The notes under the pieces were generated by a model that saw only the letters and a program-made list of their open reading frames with translations, searched no databases and was not told where the DNA came from. A DNA stretch of 35,290 bases from Nitrospinaceae bacterium (GTDB taxonomy: Bacteria; Nitrospinota; Nitrospinia; Nitrospinales; VA-1), in the NCBI GenBank assembly GCA_029261475.1, contig JAJDBG010000039.1, positions 84,271-119,560 on the forward strand. The letters are read 5' to 3'. Positions 1 through 7,685 of this stretch are shown piece after piece (position 1 is the first letter of the stretch; each line of letters begins with the position of its first letter). The translations under genes were made by a program, and so were the position numbers.

Positions 1-1446
1 AAAGGTAAATTCTTTGACCTTCAGGCTTTCACCAATTTTGATACGCTTTTCCGTATGAGCACTGTAGGATTGCGAACCTGCGATCCCAGCAAAAATCAAA
101 ACCACACCAATATGAACAATGTAGCCGCCATATCTGGACTTGCTACGCCACACTAGAGAAGCCAGTGCCTCGGGCAATTTTTCGTCATGCAAACTCTTTC
201 GAGCAACCGCCCCTTTAAAAAACTCAATGAGGATAGTCGTCATGACAAACACACACAAAACAAAAGTGATGTAGGAATATATCTCAGAACGACTGCCTAA
301 AGGCAGGAACGGAAACAATACTCCGGCGGCAAGTAAACCTGCCAACAAGGGTTTCATGAAGTTTTTCTTTAGATTGGACCAGGTTGCCCTGCGCCACGCA
401 ATAATAGGGCCAATGCCTATCAAGGCCAAAAGTGCCAGTCCAATGGGAACGTTTACTTGATTATAAAATGGAGGGCCGACGGTGATCTTGACTCCACGAA
501 CCGCTTCGGAAATGATTGGGAAAATCGTTCCCCAAAAAGTAGCAAAACCGATTCCCAGTAACATCAGATTGTTGAATAGGAAACTGCTCTCACGGGATAA
601 AAAAGAGTCCAGCTCATTATTGCTTTTGAGAAGAGACAGGCGTGAGAGAATCAACCCCACGCAGATCACAATGATCACTCCTAAAAATGCAAGGAAGTAA
701 TAACCCAAAGTCGCCTCATCAAAAGTATGCACCGATTGAATCAAACCGCTTCGCGTAATAAAAGTTCCAAAAATAGTCATCACAAAGGTAAGCAAAACAA
801 GAGACATGTTCCAAATCTTCATCATGTCTTTCTTTTCCTGAATCATTACCGAATGCAAATATGCCGTTGCGACAAGTAAAGGCATGAACGCGGCATTTTC
901 CACCGGGTCCCAAGCCCAATACCCACCCCAGCCCAACTCAAGGTAAGCCCACTGAGCACCAAAAAGGTTGCCCATGCAAAGGAAAAACCAGGACACCAAT
1001 GTCCATTTACGCGTAAGGCGAATCCAGCTATCATCAAGGTTTTTACAGATGAGTGCCGCCATGGCAAAGGCAAATGGAACTGTAAACCCAACATACCCCA
1101 GGTACAAGGTAGGAGGATGTATGACCATCCAGTAATTTTGCAGGAGTGGGTTGAGACCACGGCCGTCTTCAGGCGGTACCGGTATCACCTCGAAAGGATT
1201 GGTCGAAAAGTTCAAAAGCACCAGGAAAAAGGTAGTGATCGTCATCATCACAACCATCGCATAAGGGACAACCAGTGCATTCCTTTTTCTGTTTTGTATA
1301 TGGACGATAACCGTATAAATAGAAAGGAGAAGGGTCCAAAACAATAGCGAACCCTTTTGCCCGCCCCAAAAGGAAGAAATTTTGTAGAACGTGTCCAAAT
1401 CCCGACTGGAGTATGCCCAAACGTATTGCAGGGTAAAATCATCCAT
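1..1446 (-). CDS. ccmF: Cytochrome c haem lyase subunit CcmF (main open part; 3' end outside window)
   Basis: This minus-strand frame is open from the left window edge to an ATG at 1446 and beyond it. The protein is a polytopic membrane protein. It has the tryptophan-rich WWD haem-handling motif (WGGYWAWDPVEN, codons 234-245 counted from the ATG at 1629) and a CcmF-like segment rich in FWGGQKGSLLFW. CcmF, in the inner membrane, receives haem from holo-CcmE and takes part in attaching it to apocytochromes. About 100 C-terminal residues should lie outside the window, judged against the usual length of roughly 650. The ATG at 1446 is not the natural family start: the preceding membrane segments are encoded in the same frame but are separated by an amber codon at 1471-1473. 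ccmE lies just upstream on the same strand. The family call is firm; whether the gene is intact is not. Confidence 0.9.
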   Translation of the reverse strand, partial: MDDFTLQYVWAYSSRDLDTFYKISSFWGGQKGSLLFWTLLLSIYTVIVHIQNRKRNALVVPYAMVVMMTITTFFLVLLNFSTNPFEVIPVPPEDGRGLNPLLQNYWMVIHPPTLYLGYVGFTVPFAFAMAALICKNLDDSWIRLTRKWTLVSWFFLCMGNLFGAQWAYLELGWGGYWAWDPVENAAFMPLLVATAYLHSVMIQEKKDMMKIWNMSLVLLTFVMTIFGTFITRSGLIQSVHTFDEATLGYYFLAFLGVIIVICVGLILSRLSLLKSNNELDSFLSRESSFLFNNLMLLGIGFATFWGTIFPIISEAVRGVKITVGPPFYNQVNVPIGLALLALIGIGPIIAWRRATWSNLKKNFMKPLLAGLLAAGVLFPFLPLGSRSEIYSYITFVLCVFVMTTILIEFFKGAVARKSLHDEKLPEALASLVWRSKSRYGGYIVHIGVVLIFAGIAGSQSYSAHTEKRIKIGESLKVKEFTF

Positions 1447-1470
1447 TAGGAGCGCACGCCACAAATCTGC

Positions 1471-1629
1471 CTAAGCAACAATCACACAACCTGACAAAAT
1501 AAATTGAATTTTTTCAGCACTTAAATACAGATCAACCCGGTTCCCTCTTGCGGCCATGACATAAGTCACACAACCGTATAACGAGGTCGCCAAGGCGATC
1601 ATCAACGCAAATTCGCCGATTTCATTCAT
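1471..1629 (-). pseudogene. ccmF: N-terminal 52 codons of ccmF, ending at an in-frame amber codon
   Basis: Starting at the ATG at 1629 the frame encodes a typical CcmF N-terminus (MNEIGEFALMIALATSLYG, then AARGNR and a second hydrophobic stretch). It stops at TAG (1473-1471, codon 53). The same frame then continues as ADLWRALLMDDFTL and into the rest of CcmF. Homologous CcmF proteins read straight through this point, inside transmembrane segment 2. So this is either a nonsense mutation, a base-call error, or a gene expressed as two pieces. No good Shine-Dalgarno sequence is visible before 1629. Confidence 0.75.
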
Positions 1630-1754
1630 TAGCTTTAGTATCCGTTTTTTATTAGCGCGTCTTTAGAGTCAAACCAACAATATTATGAAGCGATTTCAAA
1701 ACATGCATCTACTTTGAAACCAACACATTGTCAACTCGCGGAGACGTCTTTAGT

Positions 1755-2246
1755 TTATATCGTGGTTTTAACTGGGGGTGCGGTTTTATTGAGATCCATT
1801 CCCTTGCCACCACCATTGAGGGGTAGTTCTCCAGGATGCGTTTTTCCCGCTTCCTTTTCCGCTTCATATTTAGAAGGACAACTGGTCATCAAAACATCGG
1901 CATGAAAGACACCCTTTGAGTCCAGAGTCCCTTCCACAACAACTTCGCCACCGTCCAGAAACATATCTGGAGTAATACCTTGATAGACCACATCCAGGTG
2001 AGACTTATTCTCTTCAATAGCAAACCGGACATTAAGAGAATCATTAGGGTCTCGTTGAATCGAACCATTGACAACGTTCCCTTTAATTTTAAGCCCTTCA
2101 CCCTCAAAAGAGATCTTTTGCGCCGCCAACTCTTCCACAGTGAAAAAATACTGAGAGGTGCTACTGATGCTAGCACTAATCAAATAACCAATCGCGCCCA
2201 CAATCAACAGGCTACCGACAATAAATTTAATTTTTTTATGATTCAT
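1755..2246 (-). CDS. ccmE: Cytochrome c maturation haem chaperone CcmE, Cys-type
   Basis: A 163-residue protein with an N-terminal membrane anchor (about residues 8-28) and a periplasmic OB-fold domain. Recognisable CcmE segments are FTVEEL (35-40), KGNVVNGSI (55-63), YQGITPDMF (88-96) and the C-terminal VLMTSCPSKYE (118-128). CcmE binds haem covalently and passes it to CcmF. In most bacteria the ligand is the His of HxxxY; here the motif is Cys123-x-x-x-Tyr127, the variant known from archaea and some sulfate reducers that use a Ccm system lacking CcmG and CcmH. The C-terminal tail (129-163) is flexible and rich in Lys, Gly and Pro. It lies 125 bp upstream of the ccmF start on the same strand, so the two are probably cotranscribed. 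Confidence 0.93.
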   Translation of the reverse strand: MNHKKIKFIVGSLLIVGAIGYLISASISSTSQYFFTVEELAAQKISFEGEGLKIKGNVVNGSIQRDPNDSLNVRFAIEENKSHLDVVYQGITPDMFLDGGEVVVEGTLDSKGVFHADVLMTSCPSKYEAEKEAGKTHPGELPLNGGGKGMDLNKTAPPVKTTI

Positions 2247-2303
2247 GCGATTGAGAGCCTTGCAAGAAAGTTAATAAGATCAAAGTGATTAAGGATCATG
2301 TCA

Positions 2304-2333
2304 ATGATATCACTGCAAATTTCATCTTGTCAA
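2304..2333 (-). promoter_or_regulatory. Candidate sigma70-type promoter for ccmE-ccmF
   Basis: Reading the minus strand, TTGACA (2333-2328) is followed after 18 bases by TATCAT (2309-2304), about 60 bases before the ccmE ATG at 2246. A second TTGACA occurs at 2304-2299 but has a weaker -10 partner. This is a consensus match only. Confidence 0.4.
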
Positions 2334-2554
2334 AGCAATTCCGTTATTTTAATAAGCTCTTCATATTTCCCGCCAAAAGCCTTGTTTTCCCCCTTCATTT
2401 TAGCCACCCCAGTCCCTCGCAAGAAGGCCCTTTTTGCACCACCAACAGATTCAAAACTCATCAAATCGCTTCATCATATATAAGGCTAAAAATTACCCTA
2501 CAAAAAACCTCTCAAAATATATACCTGTAAACATTTAATTTTGTTGATTTTGCA

Positions 2555-2582
2555 TTGACAAGTGTCTCAATTATGCTAGTAT
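2555..2582 (+). promoter_or_regulatory. Predicted promoter of the dcw cluster
   Basis: A perfect -35 hexamer TTGACA (2555-2560) is followed after 16 bases by TAGTAT (2577-2582), about 55 bases before the mraZ ATG. No other strong promoter was seen between here and ftsZ, so it probably drives the whole 16-gene cluster. Its -35 end overlaps the first AAGTG repeat. Confidence 0.6.
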
Positions 2583-2606
2583 CTGTCATAAAGTGTCACA
2601 AAGTGA
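2559..2606 (+). promoter_or_regulatory. Candidate MraZ operator: AAGTG direct repeats
   Basis: Three direct repeats of the form (C/A)AAGTG(T/A) start at 2559, 2590 and 2600. The last two are exactly 10 bp apart and the first lies 31 bp upstream, so all three would face the same side of the helix. MraZ is known to bind short direct repeats upstream of its own gene (TGGG-type in E. coli, AAAGTG-type in mollicutes). The repeats flank the -10 element and overlap the -35, which would suit autorepression. The MraZ link is inference. Confidence 0.5.
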
Positions 2607-2638
2607 CTATTCCTGTAAGCAAAGGGTCGTAATTTCCC

Positions 2639-3046
2639 ATGAATGGTTTTTTAGGAACATATCAGACTAGCCTTGATGACAAGGGCCGCTTCAACGTTCC
2701 CGCAAAATTTCGCGGTGTTCTGGAGAAGGACTACTCGTCTCAATTGGTGATCACCTACATGGATGGGTATCTGATTGCATTTCCTCAAAAAGAGTGGGCT
2801 CGCAACAAAGACCGTTTACGTGATTTGGACACAACCAATAAAGAAGATCGAAAAAAGATTCGCAGGATTGTTTCAAAAGCTGTCGAAGTCGAAATCAAAT
2901 CTGGAAAGCTTTTGATACCTGCTAATCAAAGAGACACGGCTGAAATTGTAGTTCAAGACGAAGTTGTTCTTGTTGGCATGTTGGAGTCATTTGAAATTTG
3001 GTCTAAAGCGCGATGGCTTGAAGCAGAACAAGAGGAAGAGGATTAA
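2639..3046 (+). CDS. mraZ: Transcriptional regulator MraZ
   Basis: A 135-residue protein made of two MraZ/SpoVT-AbrB-like repeats. The first signature DDKGRF is at 13-18 and the second, SGKLLIP, at 88-94. MraZ forms a ring-shaped DNA-binding oligomer that controls its own dcw operon. The protein is slightly shorter than E. coli MraZ (152 residues) and ends in an acidic tail. It is first in the cluster, in its canonical position, with repeats resembling MraZ sites just upstream. Confidence 0.96.
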   Translation: MNGFLGTYQTSLDDKGRFNVPAKFRGVLEKDYSSQLVITYMDGYLIAFPQKEWARNKDRLRDLDTTNKEDRKKIRRIVSKAVEVEIKSGKLLIPANQRDTAEIVVQDEVVLVGMLESFEIWSKARWLEAEQEEED

Positions 3047-3122
3047 AACAAAGTCAAATGACAACTATCAAAAAAGCACAAGATCAAATATTCCATCGCG
3101 ACGTTTTTATCCGGCAAAGCCC

Positions 3123-4058
3123 ATGGAATATCACCAATCGGTCTTAAAAAAAGAAGCTCTTCAATTTTTAATCTCCGCAAGGGAGGGATGGGTCGTGGAC
3201 GCCACATTGGGGGATGGGGGTCATACGCAATATATTCTAGAAAATTCAAAGCCCGGCGTTAAAGTTCTTGGGATTGACCAAGACCCGTCTGCGCTCAAAC
3301 GAGCTCAAGCACGACTGGAGCCATTTCGGGAACGCGTGGCCTATGCCCATGGAAACTTTGGGGGAATTGCCAGCATGCTTCGACAAAATGGAATCGACAA
3401 AATCCAGGGTCTTCTTCTAGACCTGGGTGTCTCTTCAAGGCAATTGGATGTCGCTGAGCGAGGGTTTAGTTTTCGCTTCGACGGTCCTCTGGATATGCGC
3501 ATGAATACCGAAGGGTCCATCACAGCTCAAGACTTGCTGGAGAGTGCTAGCGATAGAGAATTACAAAATATTATCAAGGAATACGGAGAAGAGAGACATT
3601 ACAAACGAATTGTGCGGGAGATACGCAAAGCGCAAAGCAAAAATCCTCTAACCACCACGCTTCAACTAGCAAACCTCATATCAGCCGTGATGCCTGCATC
3701 TCGGTCTTCCAGAATACACCCCGCAACCCGCACCTTCCAAGCATTGCGCATTGCAGTAAATAACGAGCTGCATAATTTGAAAATCGCGTTGAGGGATTCC
3801 TTGGAATTCCTCGACGCGGCAGCTCGCGTTGCCGTTATCTCCTTTCATTCGTTGGAAGACAGAATAGTTAAGAATTTTTTCCGAGATGAGGAATGTGATT
3901 GTGTATGTCCTCCAAAAATTCCCGTTTGTGCATGTAATAAAAAACAAACCTTGCGAGTGTTGACCCGACGTCCGATCCAGCCTTCGCAGGAAGAAATCGA
4001 CATCAACCCAAGATCGGCTAGCTCTAAATTACGAGTTGCGGAAAGGGTTTATGTCTAA
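3123..4058 (+). CDS. rsmH: 16S rRNA (cytosine1402-N4)-methyltransferase RsmH
   Basis: A 311-residue SAM-dependent methyltransferase that modifies C1402 in the ribosomal P site. The SAM-binding motif VDATLGDGGHT is at 25-35, DLGVSSRQLD at 100-109, the FRFDGPLDMRM segment at 118-128, and the family motif SFHSLEDRIVKNFF lies nearer the C-terminus, followed by the usual Cys-rich stretch (CDCVCPP). The frame is open upstream to 2964, but that part overlaps mraZ and has no RsmH homology. The ATG at 3123 gives the family N-terminus (MEYHQSVL) and length. The ribosome site is weak. The stop overlaps the ftsL start. Confidence 0.95.
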   Translation: MEYHQSVLKKEALQFLISAREGWVVDATLGDGGHTQYILENSKPGVKVLGIDQDPSALKRAQARLEPFRERVAYAHGNFGGIASMLRQNGIDKIQGLLLDLGVSSRQLDVAERGFSFRFDGPLDMRMNTEGSITAQDLLESASDRELQNIIKEYGEERHYKRIVREIRKAQSKNPLTTTLQLANLISAVMPASRSSRIHPATRTFQALRIAVNNELHNLKIALRDSLEFLDAAARVAVISFHSLEDRIVKNFFRDEECDCVCPPKIPVCACNKKQTLRVLTRRPIQPSQEEIDINPRSASSKLRVAERVYV

Positions 4059-4368
4059 CAAATGGCGTCGTTTGGCAAAAAGTCAATTTCGCCTGTCGTC
4101 TCGTGAAATAAGAATTGCCTTGGGTTTTTTCATTCTATTTGGAACAGCGGCCATGGCCTTTGTTTGGTCCAACGTTCAGATGATCCAGAATTCATACGGT
4201 TATCAGGCGCGTGCGTTGGAAAGGAAAAATCTTCTCAAGGTAAATCAGCGCCTCAAGCTGGAAGTTGAGAGCTTGCGCTCCCTTTCGAGAGTTCGGTCCA
4301 TTGCTTTAGGACGTCTCGGGATGAAGGAGCCGAAAGCTCCACAGTTGGTCACCGTATTTTTAAAGTAA
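4051..4368 (+). CDS. ftsL: Cell division protein FtsL
   Basis: A 105-residue bitopic membrane protein. It has a short basic cytoplasmic N-terminus, one membrane segment (about 21-40) and a periplasmic coiled coil (about 45-85) with leucine-rich heptads, ending in the GRLGMKEP motif common in FtsL. FtsL joins FtsB and FtsQ and activates FtsW-FtsI. The ATG at 4051 overlaps the rsmH stop codon and follows GGAAAGG, so I chose it over an in-frame start at 4036. The position between rsmH and ftsI supports the call, since the sequence itself is poorly conserved. Confidence 0.88.
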   Translation: MSNKWRRLAKSQFRLSSREIRIALGFFILFGTAAMAFVWSNVQMIQNSYGYQARALERKNLLKVNQRLKLEVESLRSLSRVRSIALGRLGMKEPKAPQLVTVFLK

Positions 4369-4374
4369 ATTCTC

Positions 4375-6117
4375 ATGTCAAAAAAAAAGACATCCTCGGG
4401 TTCTGAAGCGCAGGAAAGCTTTACCTTTAGACTCGGAATTATTTTCAGCTTATTTGCTGTGTTCGCCCTCGCGCTTTGCGTGAGGCTGTCCTACCTGCAA
4501 ATAAGCCAGCACGATATTCTTTCAGCGCGATCAGAAAAGCAGTACCAGCGGACCGTAAAGATAGACTACGGGCGCGGACAAATTCTGGATCGAAACGGAG
4601 TGCTTCTAGCTACCAATCTTGAGACAGAATCAATATATGTGTCGCCGCAAGCAATTTACGAAAAGGAAAGAACGGCTCGCGCTCTATCGAAAGCTCTGAG
4701 GATGAATCTCGCTTCCTTGCGTAAAAAGATTTCCTCAAAAAAACAATTTGTGTGGATCAAGCGAAAATCCACCCTGGGTGAAGCTGAAACTGTACGCCAA
4801 CTAGATCTTGCAGGCGTCGGTTTTGTCATGGAGCACAAGCGCTTTTACCCCAAGCGGGAACTGGCTTCCAATGTCATTGGATTTGTCGGGATGGATAACC
4901 AGGGTCTCTCTGGTGTTGAATTGCGACAACATTCTCTACTCAAAGGATTCACCCAACTTAAAATTATGGAGAAGGATGCGCGCGGCCGATCCATTTCCTC
5001 GTTCGATTCAATAGCTCCAAACAAAGGAAGTCGAGACATCAAGCTAACTATTGATGAGGTGATTCAGTTCACGACGGAACTCCACCTGCGAGAACAAGTG
5101 GAACGATTTCAGGCAAAGTCAGGATTTGCTGTGGTGATGGAACCTTATAGCGGAGAAATTTTAGCACTGGCAAATATTCCCGGGTTCAACCCCAATCAAT
5201 ACCTTTCGTACAAACCATCGACCTGGACCAATCATGTTGTGTCGAGTTCCTACGAGCCCGGCTCTATATTCAAGCCGATCGTCGCTTCAGCGATTCTGGA
5301 TAAAAACATAGCGCAACCAGAAGAAACTTTTTTCTGTGAGGATGGAAACTTCAAGTTTGGGAAAAAATACATCCGCGAAGCCGCTAATCATAAATTTGGT
5401 CACCTGAGCCTAAAAGATATCATCGCTAAATCCAGCAACATTGGTTCGGTGAAAATTGCCCAAAAATTGGGTGTTGAAAACTTTTTCGAATACATCAACC
5501 GATTTGGTTTTGGTCAAAAAACCGGTGTCGATTTACCTGGCGAATCAAGCGGGCAATTGAAGTCTCTTGAGGACTGGTCAGCACGCTCCATCGCATCCAT
5601 TTCTTTTGGACAAGAGATAGGGGTGACTCCACTGCAAATGGTTTCTGCCTTAAGTGCCATCGCCAATGGGGGGCGCCTCATGCAACCCAAAATTGCCAAA
5701 GCAATTATGAAAAACGGGAAGGAATTTAAAGCCTTCCCTTCGCGAGCTATTAAAAGGGCCATATCTCCTCAAGCCAGTAAAAAAATGACAGGCATACTCA
5801 AGGCCGCTGTCAAAGAAGGTACGGGAAAGAATGCCATTATTGATGGTTACGAGGTTGCAGGAAAAACAGGAACTGCGCAGAAAATTGATCCCAAAACCAA
5901 AAGCTATTCGCAGACGGCTTATCTTTCTTCTTTTATTGGTTTTGTTCCCGCGGACTCACCTCGATTAGCGATCCTCATTATGATCGACGAGCCCAAGAAA
6001 AAACATTGGGGGGGAACTGTTGCCGCTCCTGTTTTTCAAAAAATAGCAAAACAGGTATTGCGGTACTTGAACGTTCCATCAACGAAAGAGAAAGTTTTTA
6101 TTCTGGATCGCGCGTGA
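4375..6117 (+). CDS. ftsI: Septal peptidoglycan transpeptidase FtsI (PBP3)
   Basis: A 580-residue class B penicillin-binding protein. An N-terminal membrane anchor (about 20-40) is followed by a dimerisation (pedestal) domain and a transpeptidase domain. All three active-site motifs are present: SIFK with nucleophile Ser297 and Lys300, SSN at 353-355, and KTG at 497-499. It crosslinks septal peptidoglycan made by FtsW. No PASTA repeats are visible. It starts 6 bp after ftsL, and its TGA overlaps the murE ATG by one base. Confidence 0.96.
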   Translation: MSKKKTSSGSEAQESFTFRLGIIFSLFAVFALALCVRLSYLQISQHDILSARSEKQYQRTVKIDYGRGQILDRNGVLLATNLETESIYVSPQAIYEKERTARALSKALRMNLASLRKKISSKKQFVWIKRKSTLGEAETVRQLDLAGVGFVMEHKRFYPKRELASNVIGFVGMDNQGLSGVELRQHSLLKGFTQLKIMEKDARGRSISSFDSIAPNKGSRDIKLTIDEVIQFTTELHLREQVERFQAKSGFAVVMEPYSGEILALANIPGFNPNQYLSYKPSTWTNHVVSSSYEPGSIFKPIVASAILDKNIAQPEETFFCEDGNFKFGKKYIREAANHKFGHLSLKDIIAKSSNIGSVKIAQKLGVENFFEYINRFGFGQKTGVDLPGESSGQLKSLEDWSARSIASISFGQEIGVTPLQMVSALSAIANGGRLMQPKIAKAIMKNGKEFKAFPSRAIKRAISPQASKKMTGILKAAVKEGTGKNAIIDGYEVAGKTGTAQKIDPKTKSYSQTAYLSSFIGFVPADSPRLAILIMIDEPKKKHWGGTVAAPVFQKIAKQVLRYLNVPSTKEKVFILDRA

Positions 6118-7685
6118 TGGACAGTCTGATCGAAACAAAAAATTCATTGCCAACGGTTGATCTGAATTCAACCTCATACAACGCCATGCAAACTCGACAT
6201 CCAATTTCACATTTGACTCGTAAAGCCGAATTAGTCGGCTTCAGCGGCGATTTGGAACGCGAGGTTTCAGGTTTGGAGTATGACTCTCGCCGAATTCAGC
6301 CGGACAATATGTTTGTCGCTATTTCAGGATTGGTTGAAGACGGATCAAAATTCATTGAAGACGCTTTGGCGCGAGGTGCCAGAACCATTGTTTCAGAACT
6401 TCCGGCTGGCATTTCGAATTTCAACAACAGCGGGGAAGCTGTAACACAGCTTCAAGTTGAAAGTGCTCGTACAGCTCTGGCTCAGTTTTCCAATGAATTT
6501 TACGGATGCCCTTCTGAAAAATTGAGCGTGATCGGTATCACCGGTTCAAATGGAAAAACTACGACAAGCTATTTGCTTGAAGCAATTTTCAATACAGCGG
6601 GGAAAGCAACGGGTGTCCTTGGAACTATCAATTACCGTTATGGAGGAAAAACTTTTCCCTCCACTTTCACCACACCCGAATCCTCCGATCTCAATCGTAT
6701 GCTAGCTGAAATGGTTGATGAAAAAGTTGAGCATTGCTTGCTGGAAATTTCTTCCCATGCGCTGGTTTTGAAACGGGCTTTTGGTTTGAACTTTGAAGTT
6801 GCCGTCTTCACCAATTTGACTCGCGACCACCTTGATTTCCATGAAACGATGGAGCAATACAAAAACGCGAAGAAGCTTTTATTCAGAAACAACAACGTTA
6901 AAAAAGCAGTCATAAATATTGACGATTCTGCGGGCAAGGAAATTTTCGACGAATTGTCCGTCGAACGATTGTCAACGGGTCTCATTTCTCCGGCAGATAT
7001 TTCTGCGGAGAATATCCAGCTTTCTGACAAAGGAACCTCCTTTGATCTAAAAACTCCATGGGGTGCCCTGTCGTTAGAAATATCATTATTAGGCTTGCAC
7101 AATGTTCACAACCTGCTGACAGCAACCGCAGTCGCCCTTTTGCAAGGCATCGATTTAGAAACCATTGGCAAGGGAATTCAATCTTTGAAAAATGTTCCCG
7201 GCCGATTTGAATCTGTAGATTTAGGCCAAGCCTATGCAGTGATTGTCGACTACGCGCACACCGATGATGCTTTGAGCAAAGCATTGTGTGCGGCACGCGC
7301 TGTCACAAAAAATCGCCTGATCCTTGTCTTTGGTTGCGGCGGTGATCGAGATAGAGGAAAACGAAAATTGATGGGGCAAGTCGCTTTTGAATTGAGCGAT
7401 TTCGCCATTGTGACATCAGACAATCCACGCAAAGAGGACCCGAACCGAATCATTGAAGACATCCTTCACGGCCTTCCTGAGAAGGTTCAGGAAAATCATG
7501 ATTACGAAATATGTGTTGATAGGAAATCAGCTATTTTCAAAGCCATCGGTCTGGCTGAGGCTGGCGACCTGATTCTCATTGCGGGTAAAGGTCACGAAGA
7601 TTATCAAATCATTGGCTCTGAAAAAAAACACTTTGACGATCGTAAAATCGCCGCCCAAGCCATACGCGAAAGGATCGAATCATGA
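6117..7685 (+). CDS. murE: UDP-MurNAc-tripeptide ligase MurE, meso-DAP-adding type
   Basis: A 522-residue Mur ligase. The N-terminal domain has YDSRRIQPDNMFVAI (55-69), the ATP P-loop GITGSNGKTTT is at 140-150, the central YAHT segment follows, and DNPR is at 435-438. DNPR in MurE goes with meso-diaminopimelate as the added amino acid. The enzyme acts in the cytoplasm on UDP-MurNAc-L-Ala-D-Glu. The ATG at 6117 overlaps the ftsI stop (TGATG), suggesting coupled translation. An ATG at 6186 would give 499 residues, nearer the usual length of about 495, and the intervening residues show no family match, so the start is uncertain. The stop overlaps murF. Confidence 0.95.
   Translation: MDSLIETKNSLPTVDLNSTSYNAMQTRHPISHLTRKAELVGFSGDLEREVSGLEYDSRRIQPDNMFVAISGLVEDGSKFIEDALARGARTIVSELPAGISNFNNSGEAVTQLQVESARTALAQFSNEFYGCPSEKLSVIGITGSNGKTTTSYLLEAIFNTAGKATGVLGTINYRYGGKTFPSTFTTPESSDLNRMLAEMVDEKVEHCLLEISSHALVLKRAFGLNFEVAVFTNLTRDHLDFHETMEQYKNAKKLLFRNNNVKKAVINIDDSAGKEIFDELSVERLSTGLISPADISAENIQLSDKGTSFDLKTPWGALSLEISLLGLHNVHNLLTATAVALLQGIDLETIGKGIQSLKNVPGRFESVDLGQAYAVIVDYAHTDDALSKALCAARAVTKNRLILVFGCGGDRDRGKRKLMGQVAFELSDFAIVTSDNPRKEDPNRIIEDILHGLPEKVQENHDYEICVDRKSAIFKAIGLAEAGDLILIAGKGHEDYQIIGSEKKHFDDRKIAAQAIRERIES

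Larger units (their letters stand above)
2247..2638. other. Divergent intergenic region between ccmE and mraZ
   Basis: These 392 bp separate two divergent operons. They hold the candidate ccmE promoter near the left end and the mraZ promoter with AAGTG repeats near the right end. The middle (about 2340-2540) is AT-rich, with no convincing hairpin, RNA gene or coding signal; the short open frames there lack ribosome sites and family features. Confidence 0.5.

Noticed and set aside
482-1347. Plus-strand frames opposite ccmF
   Set aside because: They are shadows of the minus-strand ccmF frame, which has clear family motifs throughout.
2285-2530. 81-codon open frame in the ccmE-mraZ gap
   Set aside because: No ribosome site, no family features, and it overlaps likely promoter DNA.
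2964-3122. N-terminal extension of rsmH overlapping mraZ
   Set aside because: The extension is only the alternate frame of mraZ; RsmH homology begins at the ATG at 3123.
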